From JBJTUH01 sp044346175 (GTDB taxonomy: Bacteria; Cyanobacteriota; Vampirovibrionia; Vampirovibrionales; JAJTHC01), in contig JBIIZQ010000023.1 in the NCBI GenBank assembly GCA_044346175.1, forward strand, positions 1 to 30,812: DNA of 30,812 nucleotides, written 5' to 3'. A model generated the notes under the pieces. The model saw nothing but the letters and a program-made list of their open reading frames with translations, was not told the origin of the DNA and did not search any database. Shown one piece after another: positions 1 through 7,553 of the stretch (the first letter of the stretch is position 1; every line of letters starts with the position of its first letter). The position numbers were made by a program, and so were the translations under genes.

Positions 1-599
1 CCGAAGATGACCCCCTATCCATTGAAACCTATCTTCAAACCTTGGGTAGCGCCCTCACGGAGGCTTGTCGCAAGTACACCTATCCCCTACCTCGATTATT
101 CATTGAACCTGGAAGGTCACTTGTGGCTACGGCGGGTGTCACTCTTTATCAGGTGGGTACTGTCAAGCAAGCCCCTGGGAGTCAGCGTGTTTTTGTTGCA
201 GTAGATGGCGGCATGGGCGACAACATTCGTCCTGCACTCTATCAGGCGGCTTACAGTGCCCTGGTTGCCAATAAGCTGGATGAAGCCCACACCCATGAAG
301 TACGTCTTGTAGGGAAGTATTGTGAATCTGGCGATGTCATTCTCAAGGCATTCCAAGCACCCGAAAGCATCCAATCAGGCGACACCGTCGCCGTATTTGG
401 CACAGGTGCCTATAACCATGCTATGGCGATGACTTACAATCGTATTGGTCGTCCTCCTGTGATTTGGGTTGAGGACGGTACCATGCATGAAATGGTACGT
501 CGTGAAACCCTAGAGGACATGGTATCCCGTGACCAGTTCTTGTGGGGTGCCAAAGACCCCCTCCTTGCTCAAGCAACCTCTCAAGATACCAGCAGCTAA
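1..599 (+). CDS. lysA: Diaminopimelate decarboxylase, C-terminal part (5' end outside window)
   Basis: PLP-dependent enzyme that decarboxylates meso-diaminopimelate to L-lysine, the last step of lysine synthesis. The reading frame is open from base 3, so the gene starts upstream of the window. The visible part is the C-terminal substrate-binding and beta-barrel region of a fold-III decarboxylase: EPGRSLVATAG, VAVDGGMGDNIRPALY, the GKYCESGD motif carrying the active-site cysteine, and GAYNHAMAMTYN near the end. The PLP-lysine region lies upstream and cannot be checked. The family call is strong. Arginine/ornithine decarboxylases of the same fold are less likely because GKYCESGD and DGGMGDNIRPALY are typical of LysA. 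The next gene on the same strand starts 110 bases downstream, after a hairpin. Confidence 0.93.
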   Translation, partial: EDDPLSIETYLQTLGSALTEACRKYTYPLPRLFIEPGRSLVATAGVTLYQVGTVKQAPGSQRVFVAVDGGMGDNIRPALYQAAYSALVANKLDEAHTHEVRLVGKYCESGDVILKAFQAPESIQSGDTVAVFGTGAYNHAMAMTYNRIGRPPVIWVEDGTMHEMVRRETLEDMVSRDQFLWGAKDPLLAQATSQDTSS

Positions 600-615
600 A
601 GCTGCTGCCCTTAGC

Positions 616-661
616 CATACCTGAATGGGAGGGTGGTGTGCCGCCTTTCCCTTCAGGTATG
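616..661. terminator. Intergenic hairpin after lysA
   Basis: CATACCTGAA (616-625) is repeated as a perfect inverted copy, TTCAGGTATG (652-661). Inside it GGGA (627-630) pairs with TCCC (648-651), and GGTGG can pair with CCGCC. No T tract follows on either strand, so this may be an mRNA-stabilising or Rho-associated hairpin rather than an intrinsic terminator. Confidence 0.4.
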
Positions 662-709
662 CCCCTCGATGTATTGCTTAATATCGCCTCATGAAGGACT
701 CCTACGCTC

Positions 710-2509
710 ATGCCCACTAACGGCTTACTTCAACCTATCATGCTCCCCCCATTCACCATACAGCCTCGGGAGGAAGTCCAAGCCATACATGCATACAAGC
801 CACCACTAGGAGGGCGAAGAAGCCAAACACGACTGGACTTCAACGAAAACACACGTAGTTTTCCTGAGTATCTGCCACACGGTATCCCGCTTAAAGAAGT
901 GGCCGTATATCCTGAGTATGATGCACTGATAGAAGCCCTTGCCAAGCACCTCCATGTCGATACAAGTTGCCTCTCTTTAACCAATGGCTCAGACGAAGCC
1001 ATTGCCGTGATACCTCAAACCTTTGTCTCTAAGGGAGATAAAGTCCTGTTATCCCAGCCAAGCTTCCCACTGATTGGACACAGCATGACACTGGCGGGTG
1101 CAGATATCACTTGGGTCACGGCCCTCCCTAAGACATTCCACTACGACCTCGAAGGTATCACGCTTGCCTTAGCCACAGCGAAAAGTCAACAAACCCCCTT
1201 CAAGCTTGCCATGTTTGCAAGTCCTGATAATCCAACAGGTGCAACCATCCCCCACCTCACCCTCGCACAATGGCTGAAGAACCACCCAGAAACGCTCTTT
1301 GTCATGGATGAGGCCTACTATGAATACACAGGCGACACAGCACTTCCTCTCCTTGCAACCTATAGTAACCTCCTCGTCACACGCACTTTTTCAAAAGCAT
1401 GGGGACTCGCTGGACTACGCATCGGGTATGTACTTGGACACCCACAAGCCATTGCCTATCTCCACCGAGTAAAATCACCCTACAGTGTCAACGCACTCAG
1501 TGTATGGCTAGCACAACAACTACTACCTCATGCCTCACGTGTCCTAGCGGATGCTCAACAGCTCATGCAAAGTAAAAAAGCCCTCGTACAAACCTTGGAA
1601 GCGACCTTCAAACTGACGATTGTTCCTGGGAAAGCTCACTTTTTCTTGATACGCTTAGGCATTCTTGAAGCACAGCGCATTGTACAGTTTCTTAAACACA
1701 CCTGTCAACTCCTTATCAGAGACCGCTCCGCCGATGTTAGCCTACAGGGCTATGTACGTGCAAATGCAGGTAATACTGAGGAAAATACCCTTTTGTGTCA
1801 AGGATTGGCTGAATATCGTCTAAGGCATGCCCTGATTTTTGACCTTGATGATACCCTTGTAGATACCTCCAAAAGTTTTGATGCGGTCGTTGCAGACCTC
1901 ATGGCACACTACGCACCACACCATACTTATACACACGAGACACTACAAGCACTCCGAGACAGTGGAGGCTTTAATGATGACTGGATGGCAACCCAAGCCT
2001 TACTCGAAAAACTTGGGATTCATATCCCACTTGAAGCCATTGCTCAAGAAGGAACATCTCGCTATCTTGCCATTGCCAAGGAGACAGAAACCCTCATGAT
2101 ACCCACCTCATGGTTAGCAACCCTCCAGCAGCGTTATCGCTTGATGATTGTAACAGGACGACGACGGCAAGAATACGAAGCCGTATGGAGCGATGTGCTT
2201 GACCCCTTCTTTGATGAAGTGGTCTGTGTCGATGACCCCAAAGGTCTACAACCCAAACCCTCCCCCGATGGCTTGATGTACCTCATTCAAAAGTACGAAC
2301 TTCGTCATGCCTATTACATTGGCAACAGTGTCGATGATATACTTTCAGGGGTTCAGGCGAATGCTCAACTTCAAATGCACCCAGCGTTACAATGTCATGT
2401 CACCCCCATTGGGGTTGAAAAAACCACCGCCCACACCACACTCTTACAAGCAGGAGCAAGTCATGTATGGCGTAGCATCGCCTCATTAGAAGATGCGTTT
2501 GGTCTTTAG
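710..2509 (+). CDS. hisC: Histidinol-phosphate aminotransferase fused to a HAD phosphatase (probable histidinol-phosphatase)
   Basis: A 599-residue two-domain protein. Residues 1 to about 365 are a fold-I PLP aminotransferase of the HisC type: LDFNEN (42-47), TNGSDEAI (91-98), ASPDNPTG (170-177), MDEAYYEY (199-206), TFSKAWGLAGLRIGY with PLP lysine K229, and the phosphate-contacting R350. Residues 373-599 are a complete HAD subfamily I hydrolase: motif I DLDDT (378-382), motif II VTGR with T482, motif III K516, motif IV IGNSVDD with D542/D543, and a helical cap between motifs I and II. HisC makes histidinol phosphate and a histidinol phosphatase removes its phosphate, so the fusion plausibly joins two consecutive steps. 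hisB, which makes the HisC substrate, follows 96 bases later. The phosphatase role is inference. The ATG at 710 follows AAGGA at a reasonable distance. Confidence 0.85.
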   Translation: MPTNGLLQPIMLPPFTIQPREEVQAIHAYKPPLGGRRSQTRLDFNENTRSFPEYLPHGIPLKEVAVYPEYDALIEALAKHLHVDTSCLSLTNGSDEAIAVIPQTFVSKGDKVLLSQPSFPLIGHSMTLAGADITWVTALPKTFHYDLEGITLALATAKSQQTPFKLAMFASPDNPTGATIPHLTLAQWLKNHPETLFVMDEAYYEYTGDTALPLLATYSNLLVTRTFSKAWGLAGLRIGYVLGHPQAIAYLHRVKSPYSVNALSVWLAQQLLPHASRVLADAQQLMQSKKALVQTLEATFKLTIVPGKAHFFLIRLGILEAQRIVQFLKHTCQLLIRDRSADVSLQGYVRANAGNTEENTLLCQGLAEYRLRHALIFDLDDTLVDTSKSFDAVVADLMAHYAPHHTYTHETLQALRDSGGFNDDWMATQALLEKLGIHIPLEAIAQEGTSRYLAIAKETETLMIPTSWLATLQQRYRLMIVTGRRRQEYEAVWSDVLDPFFDEVVCVDDPKGLQPKPSPDGLMYLIQKYELRHAYYIGNSVDDILSGVQANAQLQMHPALQCHVTPIGVEKTTAHTTLLQAGASHVWRSIASLEDAFGL

Positions 2510-2605
2510 AGTGCCTTTCGTGCAGAATATACTGATGTTTCAATGATTGATGTGTTGTCCTGTAACCCGTTTTATGACTATATACTCCTGACAAAGGAAT
2601 ACGCT

Positions 2606-3250
2606 ATGTTTGCTACCGCTGCTACACTTATCAATCGTTCGGGGAGTCATACCCGAAAAACAGGGGAAACCGACATTCAAGTCACTTGGCATCTTGAAAC
2701 CCCTGAGTTAGTCAATATTCAAACCCCCCTCCCTTTCTTCAATCACATGATATCCGCCCTTGCAAAACACGGACGCTTTGGCATTGATATTCAAGCCAGT
2801 GGGGATATTGACGTTGACCCCCATCATCTTGTAGAGGATACAGGTATTGTCATGGGGCAGGCGCTCTTCCAAGCACTGGGAGGCACCTTTAACGGCATTG
2901 AACGTTCGGGATTCTTTCAGTTCCCCATGGATGGTACCTTAGCTCAAGTAGCGATTGACCTCTGCGGTCGTCCTAATTTAGTGTGGAATGTCCCTCAGTT
3001 TGAAAGCGCCACAGTAGGACTCGTTGACCCTCGACTCTTTAGAGAGTTTTTTAAAGGATTTGTGGATGGTCTCAACCTAACCCTGCATGTCCATATTCCC
3101 TACCGTGATAATGACCACCACGTGATTGAAGCTATCTTTAAAGCGTTTACGAAAGCCCTTCGCCAATCCGTCACTGTGGTACGAAACGCCAAAGGAGAAC
3201 CCATCATGATGAGTACCAAAGAGACCATTGAAGCCCCTCGTCTCTCCTAA
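2606..3250 (+). CDS. hisB: Imidazoleglycerol-phosphate dehydratase
   Basis: Mn-dependent dehydration of imidazole glycerol phosphate to imidazole acetol phosphate, the step just before HisC in histidine synthesis. The 214-residue protein has the two-fold repeat of the family: PFFNHMISALAKHGRF and HHLVEDTGIVMGQA in the first half, and FFKGFVDGLN then DNDHHVIEAIFKAF in the second, with STK near the C-terminus. I chose ATG 2606 because AAAGGA lies 7 bases upstream; the frame could extend to 2543, but that stretch has no family resemblance. It is a single-domain HisB with no HAD domain, since the phosphatase candidate is fused to HisC instead. Several family positions deviate: the usual MDE..A reads MDG..A, and STKG reads STKE. 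A weak promoter-like pair (TTGTCC 2555, TATACT 2581) precedes it. Confidence 0.92.
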   Translation: MFATAATLINRSGSHTRKTGETDIQVTWHLETPELVNIQTPLPFFNHMISALAKHGRFGIDIQASGDIDVDPHHLVEDTGIVMGQALFQALGGTFNGIERSGFFQFPMDGTLAQVAIDLCGRPNLVWNVPQFESATVGLVDPRLFREFFKGFVDGLNLTLHVHIPYRDNDHHVIEAIFKAFTKALRQSVTVVRNAKGEPIMMSTKETIEAPRLS

Positions 3251-3287
3251 GTAAGTACGAAGTACCCAGCCCATAGAGACCCCTTCA

Positions 3288-3326
3288 ATTAAAAAAGACA
3301 TCCTTAAACAGGATGTCTTTTTTAAT
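3288..3326. terminator. Bidirectional intrinsic terminator between hisB and tRNA-Ala
   Basis: A perfect 16-bp inverted repeat (3288-3303 with 3311-3326) with a 7-base loop; the stem ends in A6 on one side and T6 on the other. It can stop hisB transcription on the + strand and the tRNA-Ala transcript on the - strand. Confidence 0.9.
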
Positions 3327-3331
3327 GAGAA

Positions 3332-3435
3332 AACACTTGCATCATGTGGAGGTGAGGGGAATCGAACCCCTTACCTTCTGCGTGCGATGCAGACGCTCTA
3401 CCAATTGAGCTACACCCCCACACGATGCAAGTGTT
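3332..3435 (-). repeat. Inverted repeat extending the tRNA-Ala acceptor helix
   Basis: The arms at 3332-3349 and 3418-3435 are complementary over 18 positions; the single difference is a G-U pair in the RNA. In the transcript this continues the acceptor stem outward from U-1:A73. TTCTC follows the outer end of the 3' arm, so a run of four T spans the boundary. Confidence 0.85.
3347..3419 (-). tRNA. tRNA-Ala (anticodon CGC)
   Basis: The reverse complement folds as a complete 73-base cloverleaf: acceptor GGGGGTG/CACCTCC with one G-U pair, D arm GCTC/GAGC, anticodon stem TCTGC/GCAGA with loop ATCGCAC (anticodon CGC, reads GCG), T arm AGGGG/CCCCT with loop TTCGATT, discriminator A. The 3' CCA is not encoded (CAT follows the discriminator). 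Inverted repeats on both sides lengthen the acceptor helix by 16 pairs, counting the discriminator with base -1. Confidence 0.95.
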
Positions 3436-3445
3436 ACCAAGTAAT

Positions 3446-3475
3446 AGTATCGCTAAAACCCTAGGGGGTCGTCAA
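3446..3475 (-). promoter_or_regulatory. Probable sigma70-type promoter of tRNA-Ala
   Basis: On the - strand, TTGACG (3470-3475) and GATACT (3446-3451) are separated by 18 bases. The start point would fall about 5 to 10 bases before the outer end of the tRNA-Ala inverted repeat. The -35 box lies inside the 3' end of the lipoprotein gene. Confidence 0.55.
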
Positions 3476-4105
3476 TACAGGACGCTTCCCTGTTTTAAGA
3501 TAAGTCATAAGTTCAGGGGCTTCCAAACGTGTGCCGTTGGGGTCAGCAAAAGCCAATTTTACAGTGCCGTTCTTCTCAAGGACATACACCGAGGGGTAGG
3601 CAATCCCGTGCTTTACAACGTTTTCAACCCCAAACGCACGGATTAGTTTCCCTTGAGGGTCAGCGACAATAGGAAAGCTCAACCCATGCTCACCCATCGT
3701 CTTATACGACTCTTTCACATCGTCATGGCTGATACCCACCACATGAACCCCAAGCGACTTCAAGGCCGAAAGGTGTTTCTGATAGGTCTCTAGCTGATGC
3801 CCACACACGCTACAAAAACTGCCTTGAAAGAAAATTAACACCGTATACTTAGACGTGAGGGCATCAATCTTCGAGCCATCAATAGCCTTAAAGGTCTTCA
3901 CGGGTGCTGGCTTCCCCTCGTCCACCAAACCCAAGTAATCATGAGGATTCACCTCACTCAAATCAGGACTCGCTACAGAAGGCGCATTCGGTGAAGTCTT
4001 CACCCCAGCCCCTGGTGCCGCTGAATCACACCCAGCCAACGATACACACACGACAAAAACCACCAAAAGACCAAACCAAGAGACCGCCAAACCCGATTGA
4101 CGCAT
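3461..4105 (-). CDS. AhpC/TSA-family thiol-redox lipoprotein (peroxiredoxin-like)
   Basis: A 214-residue thioredoxin-fold protein predicted to be anchored to the envelope. Residues 1-26 are a lipoprotein signal peptide: MRQSG, a hydrophobic core, then lipobox LAGC with lipidated C26. A Pro/Ser/Ala-rich linker follows, then an AhpC/TSA domain from about residue 55. The active site reads FFQGSFCSVCGHQL with C98 and C101, a CxxC arrangement seen in peroxiredoxin-like and TlpA-like proteins; GISHDD and FPIVADPQGKLIRAFGV follow as in peroxiredoxins. It is probably a peroxide- or disulfide-handling reductase outside the cytoplasm. I chose ATG 4105 because AGGAG sits 8 bases upstream and the signal peptide begins there; the longer frame to 4186 adds an unlikely Cys-rich leader. 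The gene is divergent from the ATPase at 4315. Confidence 0.85.
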   Translation of the reverse strand: MRQSGLAVSWFGLLVVFVVCVSLAGCDSAAPGAGVKTSPNAPSVASPDLSEVNPHDYLGLVDEGKPAPVKTFKAIDGSKIDALTSKYTVLIFFQGSFCSVCGHQLETYQKHLSALKSLGVHVVGISHDDVKESYKTMGEHGLSFPIVADPQGKLIRAFGVENVVKHGIAYPSVYVLEKNGTVKLAFADPNGTRLEAPELMTYLKTGKRPVLTTP

Positions 4106-4314
4106 CAAAGAAGCTCCTAAACGATACAACACGCTACACCCCCTCTTCTTCAGAGAAACATCACAAAGGCAACATTTACGTAACAATCTTTACAAGAAAC
4201 ACGACACCTTAAAAATAGGTATGGTTTAATATAACTATAGTCAATTTTTAGCCTCAGTGCCAGTGCATCCCCAACGCACTCGCCTAAAATCCTTTAAGCA
4301 TAGGATAGTTTCCC

Positions 4315-7300
4315 TTGGTCATACCTTCTCCCCTCAGCTATTTTGATATTAGTACGCAAGAACATGTGCTATTGGACAAGCTTGCCCTCAAAGGACGGAA
4401 GCAAGAGTTACGCACACTGCTAAAAATTCTTTCTATCAGTAAGACAGGCATGGGAAAAACGGTTCTCATTTCAGGTAGCCAAGGCATGGGGAAATCCTCC
4501 ATCCTCACAGAAGCAACTTACATGACCCATCAATGGCTGGGAGGTAAAAGTATTTCATTGGATGCCAGCTGGTGGTTTACCCCTGAAGCATTCTCAACGT
4601 CTCTTATTCAGTCTTTTATCACCCTACGAGATACTATTTTGGAGGAAAGTCTGAAACAGCTCCAAACCATGTGGGAAGGGCATGACGTAACCCCATGGCA
4701 TCTTCAAGCACTCTTAGTGGCACACACCCAAGCAAGTACCTTGCATCAAAGTTACCGTCAAAAGCGACAAACGCTTTCTCAGGAGGTTCTCCTCAAAACC
4801 CTACGCCAAACACAAGGTGGTGTATTACCTATCCCTGCCAAGTTAGATGAAAAACAGGTCTCAAGTTTTTTCAATATCCTGTTAAACCCTTGGTTACATG
4901 TTGCCACAGAAATTCTCACATTATTGTCTGACCCCAACGTGCTGCAAGCACTCCACTGGTCTGATGCGAGTCAAAAAAGCCACGAGTCTATCACACGCTT
5001 GGCGGAAGCATGGGCAACATTCATCACAGGCATCGCACGGGGCTTATATCAAAGTGAACGATGCCTCCTCATGACCCTTGACCACTGGGAAAGTATCGCC
5101 CACTTTGATACAACTGAACGAGAAAATTTGAAGCTATTCCTCAGTACATTGCTTCAAAAACTCAGTGAAGAAAAGCATTTACCCGTCGTATGGTTAGTAG
5201 CCTGTCGTAGTGAAGCAGAGTCTTGGGTATTATCTGGCACCCTCTCAGGGGAGCTTCGCCAAAAAATCCTTCTAGGACCTCTATCGGAAAATGCCATCAC
5301 ACAGCTTATTGAGCAAGATAAAGCATGGGAAGCTTTTGAATTACACACCCCTCACACCATGAGCCTTATTCATAAACTTACCCAAGGCGTACCTTCTTGG
5401 CTCACGGCACTGTACTACACCTTGTCTGAACACTGTGCCACAGGGTCCAACACGCATACCACAGAGATAGACGAGACAGAGACATTGCACACCCAAACCT
5501 ATGACAAAGCATCCCCTCCCTCGCTTGTGAAAAAAGCGTTACTAGGGAATATGGTACAACCTATCCTGAAAGGGTCATTACAAACCCTTAGTATGCAGGT
5601 ATGGCACCCACTTCATGCGATGCTCCACCTACGCATGCCTCTCCTTGCCGAAGCTGTTCTTTGTCTGCAATCAACCTTTCAAAATCATTGTTTCACTTAC
5701 GAACAAGTCCACCTCTCTCTACAAAAGAGGTTTCTAGGCTGGGAAGCCACACTGAGTGCAAGCCTACTTCAGTACTTACAACACTTCAACTATGTGGATA
5801 CCCAGCATCAAAGCACTGAAGGGCTTGGGTCTGATGTCATGCTCTATCGATTTAATCGACGTGGTCTTATCCCCTATCATCCCCCTCATATCACGCCACC
5901 CTCTCTTATGTCACCTGTACCGTTACACGATTCCTTTTGCTTCCATACCTCACCAGACCCCATGCCCTATACGCATACCGACCAAACCCCAAACACACGC
6001 TCTACACCACATCCTACAGATGCCCCCCAAGAGGATACCCTCACCTTATGGATAGAGGCTCTCAAAACCACACCTGATGCACTACTCCTGCAACTCAATC
6101 AGAAACAACGCTTAGCCTTCATCAAAGCGTTACGGCAATATGATGCCTCACAACTTACCACGAACACCGATACCACCACAGAAACCGCCTATCAACAAGT
6201 CAAACGACACCTCATCATGTATCTTGAAGTACAAAGCCCTGCCTCTAAACGTTTGGCGTGTCTTCATTGGTTACCTTTAATATACCCTCCCGAAGGACTA
6301 CCCTTGGTGAGTGAAGCGTCACCTCTTGAAGAAACACTCCAAAACGAAACGACGCTCCAACTCATGAAACTCTATGCTCAGGTTTCTTCAGATGAAAGCC
6401 AAGCCATTTTGGAGTGTTTATACGCAATGCCACAAGCCTTGCCACTGGCATTGAGTCAGTCCAGTAGCCTTGAAACACGTCTTAAACCCATGATTAGCTT
6501 TACACATCATCCGCTGATGCGTGCAACACTTTGGCAAGTGATTTTTCATAGCTGGTGTGTTACCAAAAAACACCTCGGCACCCAACACGCTTCAGAAAAA
6601 GCGACGGGGCATTTTACAGAAGCGAAAACCTTACAAAAGCTTTACCACTGGCTTTTACAAGACCCCTCAAGTCAGGTCATTTTTTCGGGGCTTAAAGAGG
6701 GTATTCAAGCCCTTGATTGGCTATCCCAAGAGGAGTCTAGCACGTTTCATACCCAGTATCCTGAGCTTTTTGAGAGTCTGAAAACTCACACCGATGAACG
6801 CTTTAAGGTCATGGCTTGGCGTATCGCTTTCTTAAAAACCTTCCAGCAACCTGTGATTCAAGAAAAAGACCTCCTTCATCTAAAAGCCGAGTGGGAACCC
6901 TGGTTGCAGTCTGCACTCTATATTCGTACCCCAGAACTCGTACGTTTATTGTTTGAATTTCCTTCTCCTTCCCTCTATCCAACCGCCCTACCTGAATGGC
7001 TCTATCAAGTCATCACAACGTGGCTACTCGCCCCTGAGGCTGACACCCCTTCCGCAGTCAAACATCTTGTTTTGGAGGTTCTCAGCCAACCCTGTTACGG
7101 GCATGGGAATCGGCAAAACCCTTGGTATTTCAATCAAGAAGCACTTCAAACACTGTGGTGTAGTGCTTTAGTCACATGGCTCACCCCCTCTCTCCTAACC
7201 ACCAATCCCCATGCAACCACACAGGTTTTGGAAGCCACGGCAACCCAAGCGGCACACTATGCCCTTGCTTGGTACATCCTATGTCAATGGCTACAATGGC

Positions 7301-7434
7301 ATCAACAAAACCCACAGCCACTTGCCCCCTCTTATCGACAAGCACTCCAAGGCATTTTATGTTTAGCGTCTCCTCTCAATCCAATGCCTCACCATATTCT
7401 CCTCCAACTCGACCGACTCCTCTCCTCCAAGTGA
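4315..7434 (+). CDS. Orphan large P-loop ATPase (AAA/STAND-like) with long helical C-terminal region
   Basis: A 1039-residue protein of unknown function. The start is TTG at 4315, supported by AGGA 9 bases upstream; no ATG lies before the ATPase motif. The N-terminal 370 residues form an AAA_16/STAND-like P-loop module: GRKQEL entry (27-32), Walker A GSQGMGKS (54-61, K60), Walker B LLMTLDHWE (251-259, D256), a CRSE sensor-like site near 298, then GPLSENAITQLIE and a GVPSWLTAL helix as in winged-helix-type STAND ATPases. A Thr/Pro/His-rich linker occupies about 530-580. The remaining 450 residues look alpha-helical with leucine-rich amphipathic segments, but I recognise no domain. No transmembrane segment or signal peptide is seen. 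The UvrA paralogue follows 119 bases downstream on the same strand. Possible roles are a regulator or a sensor NTPase; neither is shown. Confidence 0.7.
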   Translation: MVIPSPLSYFDISTQEHVLLDKLALKGRKQELRTLLKILSISKTGMGKTVLISGSQGMGKSSILTEATYMTHQWLGGKSISLDASWWFTPEAFSTSLIQSFITLRDTILEESLKQLQTMWEGHDVTPWHLQALLVAHTQASTLHQSYRQKRQTLSQEVLLKTLRQTQGGVLPIPAKLDEKQVSSFFNILLNPWLHVATEILTLLSDPNVLQALHWSDASQKSHESITRLAEAWATFITGIARGLYQSERCLLMTLDHWESIAHFDTTERENLKLFLSTLLQKLSEEKHLPVVWLVACRSEAESWVLSGTLSGELRQKILLGPLSENAITQLIEQDKAWEAFELHTPHTMSLIHKLTQGVPSWLTALYYTLSEHCATGSNTHTTEIDETETLHTQTYDKASPPSLVKKALLGNMVQPILKGSLQTLSMQVWHPLHAMLHLRMPLLAEAVLCLQSTFQNHCFTYEQVHLSLQKRFLGWEATLSASLLQYLQHFNYVDTQHQSTEGLGSDVMLYRFNRRGLIPYHPPHITPPSLMSPVPLHDSFCFHTSPDPMPYTHTDQTPNTRSTPHPTDAPQEDTLTLWIEALKTTPDALLLQLNQKQRLAFIKALRQYDASQLTTNTDTTTETAYQQVKRHLIMYLEVQSPASKRLACLHWLPLIYPPEGLPLVSEASPLEETLQNETTLQLMKLYAQVSSDESQAILECLYAMPQALPLALSQSSSLETRLKPMISFTHHPLMRATLWQVIFHSWCVTKKHLGTQHASEKATGHFTEAKTLQKLYHWLLQDPSSQVIFSGLKEGIQALDWLSQEESSTFHTQYPELFESLKTHTDERFKVMAWRIAFLKTFQQPVIQEKDLLHLKAEWEPWLQSALYIRTPELVRLLFEFPSPSLYPTALPEWLYQVITTWLLAPEADTPSAVKHLVLEVLSQPCYGHGNRQNPWYFNQEALQTLWCSALVTWLTPSLLTTNPHATTQVLEATATQAAHYALAWYILCQWLQWHQQNPQPLAPSYRQALQGILCLASPLNPMPHHILLQLDRLLSSK

Positions 7435-7464
7435 TACTGTCCATTTCACGATACGCAGAAAGTG

Positions 7465-7496
7465 GTTCCTGTTGAAACAGGCCTCTCAACAGGAAC
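7465..7496. terminator. Hairpin between the ATPase gene and the UvrA-like gene
   Basis: GTTCCTGTTGA (7465-7475) and TCAACAGGAAC (7486-7496) form a perfect 11-bp stem with a 10-base loop. No T tract follows, so whether it terminates transcription is uncertain; it lies 31 bases after the upstream stop codon. Confidence 0.45.
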
Positions 7497-7553
7497 ACCA
7501 TAACAAACGCTTTCAAGCTTGAAACGCAAGCCCAAATCAGCTACGCTAAGGAC

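Noticed and set aside
421..717. 98-codon - strand frame over the lysA end
   Set aside because: Antisense to lysA and the following hairpin; no motif.
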